Source: UBA6022 sp038319685
GTDB lineage: Bacteria; Patescibacteriota; Saccharimonadia; Saccharimonadales; Saccharimonadaceae
Reading direction: 5' to 3'
DNA: 64,000 bases
Assembly (NCBI GenBank): GCA_038319685.1
Contig: JBBQDN010000001.1
Span: forward strand, 162,294 to 226,293
The position numbers and the translations under genes were made by a program. Below the pieces are notes generated by a model. That model was not told where the DNA came from, ran no database searches, and saw nothing but the letters and a program-made list of their open reading frames with translations. Each line of letters starts with the position of its first letter. Position 1 is the stretch's first letter. This document shows positions 26,327 through 35,736 of the stretch, in pieces.

Positions 26327-27997
26327 CTAATTTGACGATCGACTCTTACCAAAAATAACGACAAAATCCGTTTCTGCCGATACCGAAACGGGTGGTTTTG
26401 TTGTTTTAACCGTGACTTTATAAAGATCTTCAAGTCGAGCTTTGGTTGCAGGCTTATCTTTCGCAACCATATATACTTCAATGTCTGCATACGCTCCACC
26501 TGGTGCGTTTCCTACGACTGTCACATTGAGGCCTTTTTCGGTCAGTAAGTTTGCTTCCGTTTGTGCAGTTCCTGGAGTGTTTGAGCCATTCAGTACTTCT
26601 ATGTTTGCCTGTTCCTTGGCGACAGGATCACTCGATAATGCTTTTTTGACGGTTGTTTGAATAGCGCTATAGTCATATAGTCCAGCAACTGGCTGAACTA
26701 TGCTCATCCCGCCCGTATTACCTGTCGTCATAAGCGGCTTGTCACCATCAATCAGACTAATCGATTGAATATTTTCACTTTTTATGTCCTTGAGTAAATC
26801 GACAAGAGTACGTATTTCTTTCGTTTCAAAGGTCGTTCGAAGATTATTACCAAGTGCGTCAACAATACCCGTCACCTTGCCAAGATCACTCAATGTACCA
26901 GCACTGACGGCTTTTTCACGAAGCGCTTTGACGATTTTTTGTTGGTTTTTCTCGCGGTCAAAGTTTGATTGTTCAAACCCATAGGTTGGTGCGATGTCGC
27001 CCCTTGCCTGTGCAAGATAGAGCGCATGCTCTGCGTCAAGTGTCACGGGACCATTTGGATAGTCGATAAAGTGACCACTTGGCGGACAACGACGAAGCAC
27101 CTCGGCACGACTTACTTTTCGATCGCCAACACCACATTTCCAGTCAAAGTTGCTGTCCATCTGACCACGAGGATCGCGACTATCGATCGTTACCGTGATA
27201 CCCCCAACTGCTGTCACGAGTTCACGCATGACAGTGTAATTGACGTTAACACCGTATTGAACATTCAATCCAAAAATCCCCCCAACGAAACTACCAGTCT
27301 TAAGCAGTGCAGCTCGCTGCTGATCAAGACTATTCCCTTCTTTAACACAACCATAATACTCATTAATTTTACCACTGTAGCCAGCGTTACAGGCTTCGCC
27401 ATACTTTACATAAAGATCACGAGGAACACTTATCATATAAGCATTTTTTTTCGTTTGATCAATACTCATGATCATGATCGAATCAGTCAGGCTTCCACCT
27501 TCATGACCAGGGTCGTCTTCTGACGTTCCAACAATCAATATGTTCGTTCGACCGTTTGCGTCTTGTTTGAGCGGCTGAGCCTGTACTAAATCAAAGATAC
27601 TTCCTTTGAATACGCTACCACTAGCAGAAAGAACTTTATACCCTAAGTAGGCAGCGACCGAAGCTAACCCAACAATAATAACGATACTAATCCACTTGAT
27701 AACACGCTTTGTCTTTGATCTTGGTGCACCCTTTTTCAGTCGACGACGACGGTCTCTTTTTGACTCTGGAACGTGTTCGCCGTCGATATCTCGGAGTGAG
27801 TCATTAATATCACTCCGGTTCAGTCCCTGGTTCTCTTTGACAAGTACTGGTGCGCTAAGTGTTTCGTTTGCCTTTCCTAGGTGACCAGAAAGTGGCTTGA
27901 CTAGTTGGGCTTTCTTGCGTGGGTCATGAAACTCACCCAGTTGGCTGGCAGATCGGCGCGGCATAAAGCCGTCGATAGAAGGTCGTTGTCTCGTCAT
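26327..27997 (-). CDS. LytR-CpsA-Psr family protein with LytR_C domain
   Basis: This 556-residue protein has a basic, disordered cytoplasmic N-terminus (about 1-95), a TM helix (about 97-120), an LCP domain (about 150-400, with DSIMIMSIDQTKKNAYMISV and the Arg-rich pocket segment PRDLYV) and a C-terminal LytR_C domain (about 440-530, ANIEVLNGSNTPGTAQT). LCP enzymes attach polyprenol-linked glycopolymers to peptidoglycan. The GalU gene nearby supplies nucleotide sugars for such polymers. A TATTAT box lies 13 nt before ATG. Confidence 0.9.
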   Translation of the reverse strand: MTRQRPSIDGFMPRRSASQLGEFHDPRKKAQLVKPLSGHLGKANETLSAPVLVKENQGLNRSDINDSLRDIDGEHVPESKRDRRRRLKKGAPRSKTKRVIKWISIVIIVGLASVAAYLGYKVLSASGSVFKGSIFDLVQAQPLKQDANGRTNILIVGTSEDDPGHEGGSLTDSIMIMSIDQTKKNAYMISVPRDLYVKYGEACNAGYSGKINEYYGCVKEGNSLDQQRAALLKTGSFVGGIFGLNVQYGVNVNYTVMRELVTAVGGITVTIDSRDPRGQMDSNFDWKCGVGDRKVSRAEVLRRCPPSGHFIDYPNGPVTLDAEHALYLAQARGDIAPTYGFEQSNFDREKNQQKIVKALREKAVSAGTLSDLGKVTGIVDALGNNLRTTFETKEIRTLVDLLKDIKSENIQSISLIDGDKPLMTTGNTGGMSIVQPVAGLYDYSAIQTTVKKALSSDPVAKEQANIEVLNGSNTPGTAQTEANLLTEKGLNVTVVGNAPGGAYADIEVYMVAKDKPATKARLEDLYKVTVKTTKPPVSVSAETDFVVIFGKSRSSN

Positions 27998-28084
27998 AAA
28001 TACTCACTCTATAATACACAAAAAAACAAAAAAGATGAACTAAGCGTAGGCACATTTGTACTTTTAGGTCAGCGCAAAACAGTG

Positions 28085-28090
28085 TATAGT
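28085..28090 (+). promoter_or_regulatory. -10 box of lepB, leaderless
   Basis: TATAGT, 8 nt before the GTG start at 28099. Confidence 0.6.
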
Positions 28091-28098
28091 GGATAAAA

Positions 28099-28698
28099 GT
28101 GGAAGCGACTTACTTACAACGACACCCCGCCCTAAAGGACGTTCTTGGCATCGTCATCTTCATTGTGTGCGTCCTTGTCGGAACATTATTAATCAATACA
28201 TTCGTATTTCGTAGCTATAACGTTGTTGGACCAAGCATGGAAGCAACGATGTACACTGGCGACCGACTTATAGTGAATCGCCTTCCGGTCACTTGGGCTC
28301 AGTTACAAAATAAAAGTTACATCCCCAGTCGTGGTCAGATTATCGTTTTCAAAAACCCTCGCTATAACGTCGGGACAGGTGATGAGTTTATCGTCAAACG
28401 CGTGATCGCCTTCCCCGGCGAACGTGTCACCGTCGCTGATGGCACCATAACCGTCTACAACACTGAACATCCCGAAGGATTCCATCCTGATGATGATAAC
28501 CACGGCGAACCTGGGTCACCGACAAGTGGAAACGTGAACACAGTTGTCACGGATAATACGCTGTTTGTTTCGGGTGACCATCGCCAAGGTGACTATTCGT
28601 ATGATTCACGAAGTGGACTCGGTCTTATTCCCTATTATGATGTCGTCGGACCGGTCAGTTTACGAATATATCCGTTCAACAAAATACGAGGATTCTAA
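28099..28698 (+). CDS. lepB: Signal peptidase I
   Basis: This 199-residue peptidase has one N-terminal TM helix (about 14-37), catalytic Ser in GPSMEATM (about residue 47), catalytic Lys in EFIVKRVIAFPGE (about residue 98) and the conserved SGDHR segment (about 155) with YDSRSGLG. It removes signal peptides outside the membrane. The start is GTG, 8 nt behind TATAGT, so the mRNA is leaderless. No terminator is visible in the 121 bp to the convergent parB. Confidence 0.95.
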   Translation: MEATYLQRHPALKDVLGIVIFIVCVLVGTLLINTFVFRSYNVVGPSMEATMYTGDRLIVNRLPVTWAQLQNKSYIPSRGQIIVFKNPRYNVGTGDEFIVKRVIAFPGERVTVADGTITVYNTEHPEGFHPDDDNHGEPGSPTSGNVNTVVTDNTLFVSGDHRQGDYSYDSRSGLGLIPYYDVVGPVSLRIYPFNKIRGF

Positions 28699-28773
28699 AG
28701 GCCTCAGCCTGCCACTGGTCTTGCAATCTGATTTACTTCTAAAGTTTATACCGCAGACGCCAATACATTGTGG

Positions 28774-28785
28774 GGTGAATTCACC
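28774..28785. repeat. 12-bp perfect palindrome next to parAB
   Basis: GGTGAATTCACC, flanked by ACATTG (28765-28770) and its complement CAATGT (28785-28790). It lies 35 bp from the parB stop. It could be a parS-like ParB site or an RNA hairpin; a single copy does not decide. Confidence 0.35.
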
Positions 28786-28819
28786 AATGTCTTCGTCGGT
28801 GAAAGATGAATACGAAGTA

Positions 28820-29716
28820 CTAAAAGGCCCGGTCAAGCATCTTTTGAATGCGCTTGAAATCAGAATCACTTCTAAAATTGATCGTAATCTGCCCAGCACC
28901 TTTGGCGTTGGTTTTTACCTGAATAGGTGTTGCAAATTTCTTAGCAAGTCGCTCAGTATCAGTCGCGTAAGGCTGTACGATGATTGGCTCTTTGGTCTGC
29001 GGTGCATTAGCGGCTTTTTTCAATTGAACGATAAACTGTTCGATTTTACGAGCGCTCCACTCTTCACTTAGGATGCGCGGTAAAACATCGTCGATAATTT
29101 TTTCGTCTAGTCCGACAAGTGGTCTTGCCTGGCCTTCACGGAGTTTGCCTTCGGCAATTGCCGTACGAACATTCTGTGGCAAACGTAATAGTCGTAACGT
29201 ATTGCTAATACTACTGACAGCTTTACCGCCCACGCGCTGGCCGATTTCATCAAGTGTCAGATTAAATTGATCACGTAATTTCAAATACGCCGTCGCAGTT
29301 TCGAGAACGTTCAGATCACGACGCTGAAGATTTTCGATCAGTGATAACTCGAGTTTGTGTTGATTGCTAAGCGTACGCACAAGAGCAGGGATTTTATCGA
29401 GTCCCGCTTGACGCGCGGCACGAAAACGACGCTCACCGGCAACTATCATATAACCGCCACGGTGTGGAGTCACAACAATTGGCTGCAAGATACCGTGTGC
29501 TTTGATTGAGTGAGCTAATTCATCAAGAGAAACTTCGTCAAATATCCGGCGAGGTTGGTCGGGGTCAGCTTCTATCTCACTCAGTTTAATATTGCGTAAC
29601 TCTGAAATCTGCTCATCCTGTGACGCAGTCGGGTCAAACGATTCGTCGAGTAATTCGGTAGGAATAAGTGAATCAAAGCCTCGTCCGAGACCTTTTTTAT
29701 TGGCTGACACGATCAA
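28820..29716 (-). CDS. parB: Chromosome partitioning protein ParB
   Basis: This 298-residue ParB has an N-terminal basic patch (KGLGRGFDSLIP), the CTPase ParB/Srx fold with GERRFRAARQAGLDKIPALV (about 95-114), and the HTH region (LIENLQRRDLNVLE, then LDEIGQRVGGKAVSSISNTLRLL). Its C-terminal dimer domain is divergent. It loads at parS and recruits condensin. It overlaps parA by 20 bp and is translated from the same mRNA. Confidence 0.95.
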   Translation of the reverse strand: MIVSANKKGLGRGFDSLIPTELLDESFDPTASQDEQISELRNIKLSEIEADPDQPRRIFDEVSLDELAHSIKAHGILQPIVVTPHRGGYMIVAGERRFRAARQAGLDKIPALVRTLSNQHKLELSLIENLQRRDLNVLETATAYLKLRDQFNLTLDEIGQRVGGKAVSSISNTLRLLRLPQNVRTAIAEGKLREGQARPLVGLDEKIIDDVLPRILSEEWSARKIEQFIVQLKKAANAPQTKEPIIVQPYATDTERLAKKFATPIQVKTNAKGAGQITINFRSDSDFKRIQKMLDRAF

Positions 29717-30461
29717 GCACCTCCTTTGTCACTGCTTTGTATGCACGAGAACCTTTTGAAAATCGATCGTACGCGCCGACCGGTAGCCCATGGCTAGGCG
29801 CTTCGGCTAGGCGGATATTGCGTGGAATAGTTGTTTTAAACACCTTACCTGGAAAATGTTTTTTAATTTCTTCGTGTACTTGATTACTGAGTGTCGTGCG
29901 ACTGTCCATCATAGTCGGCAAAACGCCGAGTAATTCTAATGTTGGGTTCATACTCTTGCGAACAAGTTTCATCGTTTCTAAGAGCTGTCCAAGGCCCTCT
30001 AAGGCATAAAACTCTGCCTGGACTGGCAATAGAACATAACGGGCAGCGATCAGGCCATTGACTGTTAACAGACTCAGACTTGGGGGACTGTCGATAATGA
30101 TAAAATCATAGCCGTGTACATTATCAACAGCGTTTTTGAGCCGACTAAACCGGCGACTAGCCTGAGCGAGCTCAACTTCGGTGTTCGCCAGGTGAGGAGT
30201 CGTCGGAGCAAGATAAAGATTTTTGTGATCGGTTGCAATAATTACCTCCGCTAGTGTCTTTGTTTCCAAAACAACATCGGTCATCGTCGCTTCGAGTTTT
30301 TGCTTATCGACACCAAGACCGCTCGTTGCATTGCCCTGAGGGTCAAAATCAATCAGCAGTGTTTTACTGCCTTGTTTTGCTAAAAAATAGGCGATATTGA
30401 CGGCGCTGGTGGTCTTACCAACGCCACCTTTTTGATTGGTTACTGAAATAACTGTGGTCAC
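29697..30461 (-). CDS. parA: Chromosome partitioning ATPase ParA/Soj
   Basis: This 254-residue deviant-Walker ATPase has KGGVGKTTSAVNIA (about 10-23), the switch IDSPPSLS (about 124) and LPVQAEFYALEGL. The start is GTG at 30461. A TACAAT box lies about 27 nt upstream and GAAGAGGGAAG is a likely ribosome binding site, so this operon is leadered. It works with ParB to move replicated origins. Confidence 0.96.
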   Translation of the reverse strand: MTTVISVTNQKGGVGKTTSAVNIAYFLAKQGSKTLLIDFDPQGNATSGLGVDKQKLEATMTDVVLETKTLAEVIIATDHKNLYLAPTTPHLANTEVELAQASRRFSRLKNAVDNVHGYDFIIIDSPPSLSLLTVNGLIAARYVLLPVQAEFYALEGLGQLLETMKLVRKSMNPTLELLGVLPTMMDSRTTLSNQVHEEIKKHFPGKVFKTTIPRNIRLAEAPSHGLPVGAYDRFSKGSRAYKAVTKEVLDRVSQ

Positions 30462-30509
30462 TGTTTATATCTTCCCTCTTCGTTCCCTTCATTGTAGCAC
30501 GAGCGCAAT

Positions 30510-30541
30510 AAAAAAACCTCGCTTTTTAGGAGCGAGGTTTT
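30510..30541 (-). terminator. Intrinsic terminator after rplU
   Basis: On minus: AAAACCTCGCT-CCTAAAA-AGCGAGGTTTTTTT. Confidence 0.85.
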
Positions 30542-30546
30542 GACAA

Positions 30547-30855
30547 TTACTTGATTGAAACGATTTCAATCTTGCTATATTTTTGGCGATGTCCGTTTTC
30601 TGTGTGAACGCGCTTTTTGGCTTTGTAGCGGATCACTCGAATTTTCACACCGGCTACCTTGTCTTCGACAACTTTAGCGGTGACAACCACCCCTTTTACC
30701 GTTGGCGTGCCGACTGTGGTTTTATCACCGTCAATGACCAACAGTGCATCAAGCGTGAGCTCTTTTGTTCCTTCTTGGAGGAGGTCCACCAGGAGGGTCT
30801 CTTTTTCGCTGGCAATAAACTGTTTGCCACCGATCTTAACGACTGCTTTTTTCAT
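30547..30855 (-). CDS. rplU: 50S ribosomal protein L21
   Basis: This 102-residue L21 (KKAVVKIGGKQFIASEKETLLVD... ending KYSKIEIVSIK) binds 23S domain I. The terminator starts six bases after its stop, so the usual partner rpmA (L27) is not cotranscribed here and is not in the window. AAAGGAA precedes the ATG and a full promoter lies at 30884-30912. Confidence 0.95.
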   Translation of the reverse strand: MKKAVVKIGGKQFIASEKETLLVDLLQEGTKELTLDALLVIDGDKTTVGTPTVKGVVVTAKVVEDKVAGVKIRVIRYKAKKRVHTENGHRQKYSKIEIVSIK

Positions 30856-30883
30856 ATAATTCCTTTAATAATTAATCCTACCC

Positions 30884-30912
30884 ATTGTAACAGATATAAG
30901 TGATCAAATCAA
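30884..30912 (-). promoter_or_regulatory. rplU promoter
   Basis: TTGATT (30912-30907), 17-bp spacer, TGT-TACAAT (30889-30884) on minus. The -35 abuts the galU stop. The leader is about 22 nt and holds AAAGGAA. Confidence 0.75.
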
Positions 30913-30913
30913 G

Positions 30914-31723
30914 CTACCGGCAAACAACGTTGTTTGCGTATAGCCAACCCTCGACACTACCACCATCGAGATATTGCCCCCGTGCTGGTACAACACGAAC
31001 GATTCCGCCAGCAGTGACATACTCATTAATTGCGTCTGGCAATTGATATTCACCATTATGCGCAGGTGGAAGCCGAGCAGCCAGGTCAATAACTTTTTTG
31101 GTCAGAACATATTTGCTGATATTAATCAGATTACTCGGCGCATTTTCAGGTGTCGGCTGGTCGATAATTCGCATGTAGTTCCCTTCTTGGTCTTGTTCGA
31201 CAACACCGTATTTTGACACGGCTTCGCGGGGAACCGTTGCAGCTAGAATTCCACAGCTTCCGTCAGGAGTCGCCTCAAGAAGTCGTTTTACTTCACTACT
31301 CCCGTCCTCATTGTAAATAAAATCATCACCCATAAGTACAACTACAGATTCATTATCGTCGACAATTGACGCGGCCAATGCAACTGGCACTGCCGTGCCA
31401 TACTTACCGGAGCTCGACTGAACTATATAGTGTAATTTGACGTCTTTTAGCGGCGCAATCAGAGGTAATTTATCTTCTTTACCATTGCCACGAAGATAAT
31501 CATTGAGGCTACTATTTGAACGGTAGTAATTTTGTAGCTGCGTACTGTCCTCGCTAACCACAAAATAGATTTCCCTTATGCCAGCAGCCAGACAATCCTG
31601 CACCACATAATCAACTAGTGGGCGGTTACCAATTGGTAACATACACTTTTCGATCGCTTTTGTAATTGGTAGCCGGCGAGTTCCCCATCCGGCAACTGGG
31701 ATAATTGCTTTTGTTACTGTCAT
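30914..31723 (-). CDS. galU: UTP-glucose-1-phosphate uridylyltransferase
   Basis: This 269-residue nucleotidyltransferase has GWGTRRLPITKAIEKCMLPI (about 11-30), the nucleotide-binding and lysine region of GalU, and VVLMGDDFIYN (about 128-138) for the metal. It makes UDP-glucose for glycopolymers. It is slightly shorter than the ~290-residue norm. The -10 TACACT lies 6 nt before ATG (leaderless) and nearly touches the stop of the upstream CAP-domain gene. Confidence 0.92.
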   Translation of the reverse strand: MTVTKAIIPVAGWGTRRLPITKAIEKCMLPIGNRPLVDYVVQDCLAAGIREIYFVVSEDSTQLQNYYRSNSSLNDYLRGNGKEDKLPLIAPLKDVKLHYIVQSSSGKYGTAVPVALAASIVDDNESVVVLMGDDFIYNEDGSSEVKRLLEATPDGSCGILAATVPREAVSKYGVVEQDQEGNYMRIIDQPTPENAPSNLINISKYVLTKKVIDLAARLPPAHNGEYQLPDAINEYVTAGGIVRVVPARGQYLDGGSVEGWLYANNVVCR

Positions 31724-31729
31724 CCATCT

Positions 31730-31735
31730 AGTGTA
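31730..31735 (-). promoter_or_regulatory. -10 box of galU, leaderless
   Basis: TACACT on minus; 6 nt to ATG at 31723. Confidence 0.6.
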
Positions 31736-32626
31736 CTAGATTTGGCCACCACCATACAAAGTAATAACAAAAACCGTCAATGACAATAGCCCAATCGCTT
31801 TGTAAGCACCATGATGACGATACCATGAATTCTGAAGCGGTTTTGGCAACTTGTGACGATAAGTGTGAGCAAGAAGCGCCAGACCTGCCACAACCACGAG
31901 TAACACAGCTGCGCCAATTGCGGCAGGTGTGAGTGACTGCACCGCGATGCCTAGCCGTGACAGTGGACCAATTGACTGTGCTGTCATAGGTACTGCACTG
32001 ACCTTTTTCGTTGCAACAATTCCTTTGACGCTGCCTACGCTCGGGCTAGCATAGAGTGCCACGACAAGCGTCGTTGCTTTGCCGTTAAGTACACCATCAA
32101 CAACCCCAAACCCAACATCCGTGTAATGAGGACTCATAATATTATCCCTGTGTTCGGCAGAATTCATCCATGCCGTCATAACACCATTATTGGTGGTAAA
32201 GTTTCGTGCCAGGTTTTCACCAGCATAGTCGTAATCATACCCAGTATCCGCAATCCATTTCCACGGCAGTGTTCCATCGGGCGCATCATGCGCCCAGTAC
32301 TGGCGAGCCAACATATCCTTCCCCTTAGCTGCAGCCGCTCGTGTCAATTCGGGATTAGCCGTTAAATTAGGAAGTCCTTTGGTTGATCGTTGCTGATTAG
32401 TATCCTGTAACAGTTCCGATTGCGTGATCTGATTTACTTGTCCCAACACAGAGCCCTGCGTGATTGTGTTATAGCCAACTTGTACTGCGATCACGATCAA
32501 CAAAACAGCGACGAGTCCATGACGTCGAATGATATGCGGACGATACTGGTTACCTTTATGCGGAATCAGGACCATTTTTGCATGTCGAATGAGCGGTTTT
32601 TTCACTGTTTGTTTTGTTTTTTTCAC
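31736..32626 (-). CDS. CAP (SCP/PR-1) domain protein with two membrane segments
   Basis: This is a 296-residue protein. I take GTG at 32626 as the start because TATACT ends 9 nt upstream; the longer frame from a TTG would begin before the -10 box. A basic N-terminus is followed by a TM helix (about 40-60), then the CAP domain (about 75-205: His in YWAHDAPDG, then GENLARNF, AWMNSAEHRDNIM and YTDVGFGV) and two C-terminal hydrophobic segments (about 230-255 and 280-295). Bacterial CAP proteins are secreted and poorly understood. Here it would be anchored on the outer face. Confidence 0.85.
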   Translation of the reverse strand: MKKTKQTVKKPLIRHAKMVLIPHKGNQYRPHIIRRHGLVAVLLIVIAVQVGYNTITQGSVLGQVNQITQSELLQDTNQQRSTKGLPNLTANPELTRAAAAKGKDMLARQYWAHDAPDGTLPWKWIADTGYDYDYAGENLARNFTTNNGVMTAWMNSAEHRDNIMSPHYTDVGFGVVDGVLNGKATTLVVALYASPSVGSVKGIVATKKVSAVPMTAQSIGPLSRLGIAVQSLTPAAIGAAVLLVVVAGLALLAHTYRHKLPKPLQNSWYRHHGAYKAIGLLSLTVFVITLYGGGQI

Positions 32627-32635
32627 TCTGGCCTT

Positions 32636-32641
32636 AGTATA
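32636..32641 (-). promoter_or_regulatory. -10 box of the CAP-domain gene, leaderless
   Basis: TATACT on minus; 9 nt to GTG at 32626. Confidence 0.55.
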
Positions 32642-32652
32642 CAAAATCGAAC

Positions 32653-32689
32653 AAAAAAAAGCGAGAGCACTTTGACGATATGCTCTCGC
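32653..32689 (-). terminator. Strong intrinsic terminator
   Basis: On minus: GCGAGAGCA, an 11-nt loop, TGCTCTCGC, then eight Ts. It ends the large surface-protein gene. Confidence 0.9.
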
Positions 32690-32714
32690 AAGTTATCTGT
32701 TTTCAGGTATCAGG

Positions 32715-35669
32715 CTAGACGTCTTGGGCTTGTCGACGACGTGCAGCTATTAGCCACCATGCGCTACCGATAAGTGCAAGAATCAGAATCCACCAATACC
32801 AGAGAAGTCCGAATATTTTCCAACCCTCTGTTGTTGGCGCAATCACCGCTGTCGTTTCGGCGGCAGTTTTTGTGTCACTATTTTTAGTTTGAGCACCAAG
32901 CACGTCTTCAGTCACTGCGCCGTCATTAGTATTTTGAATAATCGTAGAGACGCTGTTTGGTGTCCCAGAAGCCACTGTCGTAATACCGCCGACAATACTG
33001 ACAGGAAGTTCTTCGGCTAACGGGATACTCAGTGTTGGCGTCGCAATATTATCTTCACCTGCAGTCGCCTCGGTAACTATCAGTGTTGCGCCTGAAGTTG
33101 CACTATTACCAGCTGAGTCAGTACTTTTTACTGAGATGGTGTATGTCCCAGGAACAAGCGCCTTGCTGACGTTAGTGTACCATGTGCCGTTCGAGTTTAC
33201 GGTCGCTACATAATCGACACCTTCAACAGTAACGATCACCGGCTGATCAATTTCATTGGTTGTACCAGTAATAGTTGGCGTTTTGTCACTTGAATCGGCA
33301 ATTGGATCAATCGTCAGTACAGGTGGGGTTATGTCATAGGTAACAGTAAAAGTACTCGACCATGATGATGGATTACCCGCAGCATCAAACGCACGAACCT
33401 GAATATGGTGCGTACCTTCACCCTGGTTAAATACACCACTTCTCATTAGGTTATTGCCATTGTTAACGATATATGCAGAACTTTCTGTGTTGTACGCTGA
33501 CGATGAAATGTTATTCCAATATTTATATTCATAACTTACAGCATCGTTAACGCCATCCCACCCCGCAGTCACTTCGTAAGATTTGGTTGTTCCATTGTTC
33601 ACAATTAAGGTACCGTGTGAGTCTTTTAAGGTAAGGTTTTGTGGTGCAGATGGAGCGACGGTATCAATTGTTACTTTCCACGGGCTAGTCCATGCGCTTT
33701 TGTTACCTGCAGCATCAACTGCGCGGACCTGCCAATACCAAGTACCACTTGCACCAAGAGAACGAGCTTTTGACTCAGTAGGCTGGATTTGTTGATAATC
33801 ACCCGTCCACATCACGTTCTGGAATGAACCGTCAGCACCTACGGCTGGATTTGTAGAATTTTGCATCTCATAACTTACCGCACCGTCAACATCGGTCCAG
33901 TCGAACCAGAAGTCGTTCGTAGCAATGAATGCGTTGTCTGATGGTGAAAGCAGTAAGGGTACCGCAGGAGCGGCCACGTCATATGTCACGACATATGGAT
34001 CACTAAAAGCAGAGCAGACATGTGCGGCATTACAGCTACTAAACGCAAAGTAGTGTTTGCCTTCTCCCTGAGTGAAATTATCCTTATAGACACCAAATGA
34101 TGATGAGTATGGGCTGAGATCCGTAGGTGACCAAGGAGTCGCCTCTTTATACGGTGATCCTGGGATATCATTCCAGTATTTTAATTGGTATCTCGTTGCA
34201 CCTGGTGATGTAAGCTGAAATGTGAAATACTTTGAGTTTGTATATCCGTTGCTGGCAATAGAATTACCACTATTATCCGCTTTCAATAAAGCCGCTGGAA
34301 CTACCGGAGGTGCAAGACCAAACGTATAGTCAGTACAACCAAGTGAAATCTTTTTGATAACACCGTCAGCATTCACGCCAGAACCGAGACTATAGCCAAT
34401 CGCCTTTACGTTTGCATCTGGGAATGACGCGAGCCATTCGTTCGGCGTACCGTACCACAGCGATCCGTTACCTCCACCATTATGTGGTGCAGCGTCTTTC
34501 GCAAACTGTGCTGATCCACTAGTAAGCCACCAATTATTACCGTAGACTGATTCACCGACCAGTATACCGTCATTCGTACCGTTATTATCTAGATCGACAA
34601 CTAATTGTAGTCCTGGTGTTATACCAGTGGTCGCTTGATAATCAATTGATTGGGCAATTGTCTTATCGCTTAGTGCACTAAGCGCGAAGTCAGTCGCATA
34701 ATATCCAGCTGCTTTTCTTGGATCAGGTGATCCCGTGGCGTCCGTGTCGGTCCAGACATGCAACCCAGTACTCTCGATGTTATTATGGCCGTTTGCACGT
34801 GTTTCTGACGTATTCCAAGTTGAGATATCTGTCGTATGAATACTCTTTGTTACTAAACAAGGGGCTACGGTCGCTGATGCTGCGATATCACCAATTGCAA
34901 GATTGCTCCAGCGGGCTGCATAATCAAATGCGGCATTATTATTAGCTGCATTAAAATTATTTAGGATAACAGCACTTATGTTTGCAGTTCCACCGCCAGC
35001 TTTTGAAGTAATCTGTGCGCCATTTACAAACACATTAAATTGATCGGTATTAGTATTGAGTGAAATTTCTAAAGTATTCCATGCATTCGAGTTATATGGA
35101 GTTGTTGTGTTTGTCCACCCACCGTTAACACCATCCCAAATACGCCAACCCGTATAACTGCCTCCGTTTCCTGAAATAAATTCTACAATCGGGTAGGCCG
35201 AAATGGTATCACTTGCGTCTTTACCAACTGCCCATAAGCCAGCCCGAACATCCTTAGCTGCCCAGTCACCTTCAACATAAAGATCTGCTTTGACCGTGTC
35301 GCTTGCGGCAATTTGTCGCTGTAGACCCTCGGTTCGGTAGAAACCAGTTGTCGGGCTTGCGTTTGCTGTATTGACGCGCATCTCAAGGACATCACTACGT
35401 CCGCCAAATGCTACTGATTCGTGACCACCAGACGGAGCGGTGCGATCCGTAGACCAGTTAGTCGAAACTTCCGATGGTGTAAAAGGTATAGCCGTATACG
35501 CGGTTGTCGCTTTAGCTACTTGGCTAAAAAACTGCGGTGCAGCAAAACTCACACTGCCAATAACCAATGCAAAAGACATCGTCATCATAATGATTGATTT
35601 AAATTTACTCAAAATACTTCGCTCAATTCGCAATCCCATAACTCTCGGCCTCTTCTCCACACTCCACAT
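32715..35669 (-). CDS. Large surface protein with LamG-like and Ig-like domains
   Basis: This 984-residue protein has a signal sequence (about 25-52, IIMMTMSFALVIGSVSFAAPQF), an N-terminal LamG-like region (about 60-260), a second beta domain, then tandem fibronectin/Ig-like repeats (PVVTYDVAAPAVPLLLSPSD, KVTIDTVAPSAPQNLTLKD, TVTYDITPPVLTIDPIAD; each starts after VTxD). A C-terminal TM helix and RRRQ tail anchor it (WYWWILILALIGSAWWLI). There is no LPxTG motif. ATG 35669 is the longest start; ATG 35639 (MGLRIERS) is also possible. It is likely a stalk or adhesin facing the host cell. Confidence 0.85.
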   Translation of the reverse strand: MWSVEKRPRVMGLRIERSILSKFKSIIMMTMSFALVIGSVSFAAPQFFSQVAKATTAYTAIPFTPSEVSTNWSTDRTAPSGGHESVAFGGRSDVLEMRVNTANASPTTGFYRTEGLQRQIAASDTVKADLYVEGDWAAKDVRAGLWAVGKDASDTISAYPIVEFISGNGGSYTGWRIWDGVNGGWTNTTTPYNSNAWNTLEISLNTNTDQFNVFVNGAQITSKAGGGTANISAVILNNFNAANNNAAFDYAARWSNLAIGDIAASATVAPCLVTKSIHTTDISTWNTSETRANGHNNIESTGLHVWTDTDATGSPDPRKAAGYYATDFALSALSDKTIAQSIDYQATTGITPGLQLVVDLDNNGTNDGILVGESVYGNNWWLTSGSAQFAKDAAPHNGGGNGSLWYGTPNEWLASFPDANVKAIGYSLGSGVNADGVIKKISLGCTDYTFGLAPPVVPAALLKADNSGNSIASNGYTNSKYFTFQLTSPGATRYQLKYWNDIPGSPYKEATPWSPTDLSPYSSSFGVYKDNFTQGEGKHYFAFSSCNAAHVCSAFSDPYVVTYDVAAPAVPLLLSPSDNAFIATNDFWFDWTDVDGAVSYEMQNSTNPAVGADGSFQNVMWTGDYQQIQPTESKARSLGASGTWYWQVRAVDAAGNKSAWTSPWKVTIDTVAPSAPQNLTLKDSHGTLIVNNGTTKSYEVTAGWDGVNDAVSYEYKYWNNISSSAYNTESSAYIVNNGNNLMRSGVFNQGEGTHHIQVRAFDAAGNPSSWSSTFTVTYDITPPVLTIDPIADSSDKTPTITGTTNEIDQPVIVTVEGVDYVATVNSNGTWYTNVSKALVPGTYTISVKSTDSAGNSATSGATLIVTEATAGEDNIATPTLSIPLAEELPVSIVGGITTVASGTPNSVSTIIQNTNDGAVTEDVLGAQTKNSDTKTAAETTAVIAPTTEGWKIFGLLWYWWILILALIGSAWWLIAARRRQAQDV

Positions 35670-35736
35670 GCGGTGTTAGTTCTGGGTCTAGTCTACCATA
35701 GACGGGTGCATTGCGACACCGTATGGCGTTGTGGTC

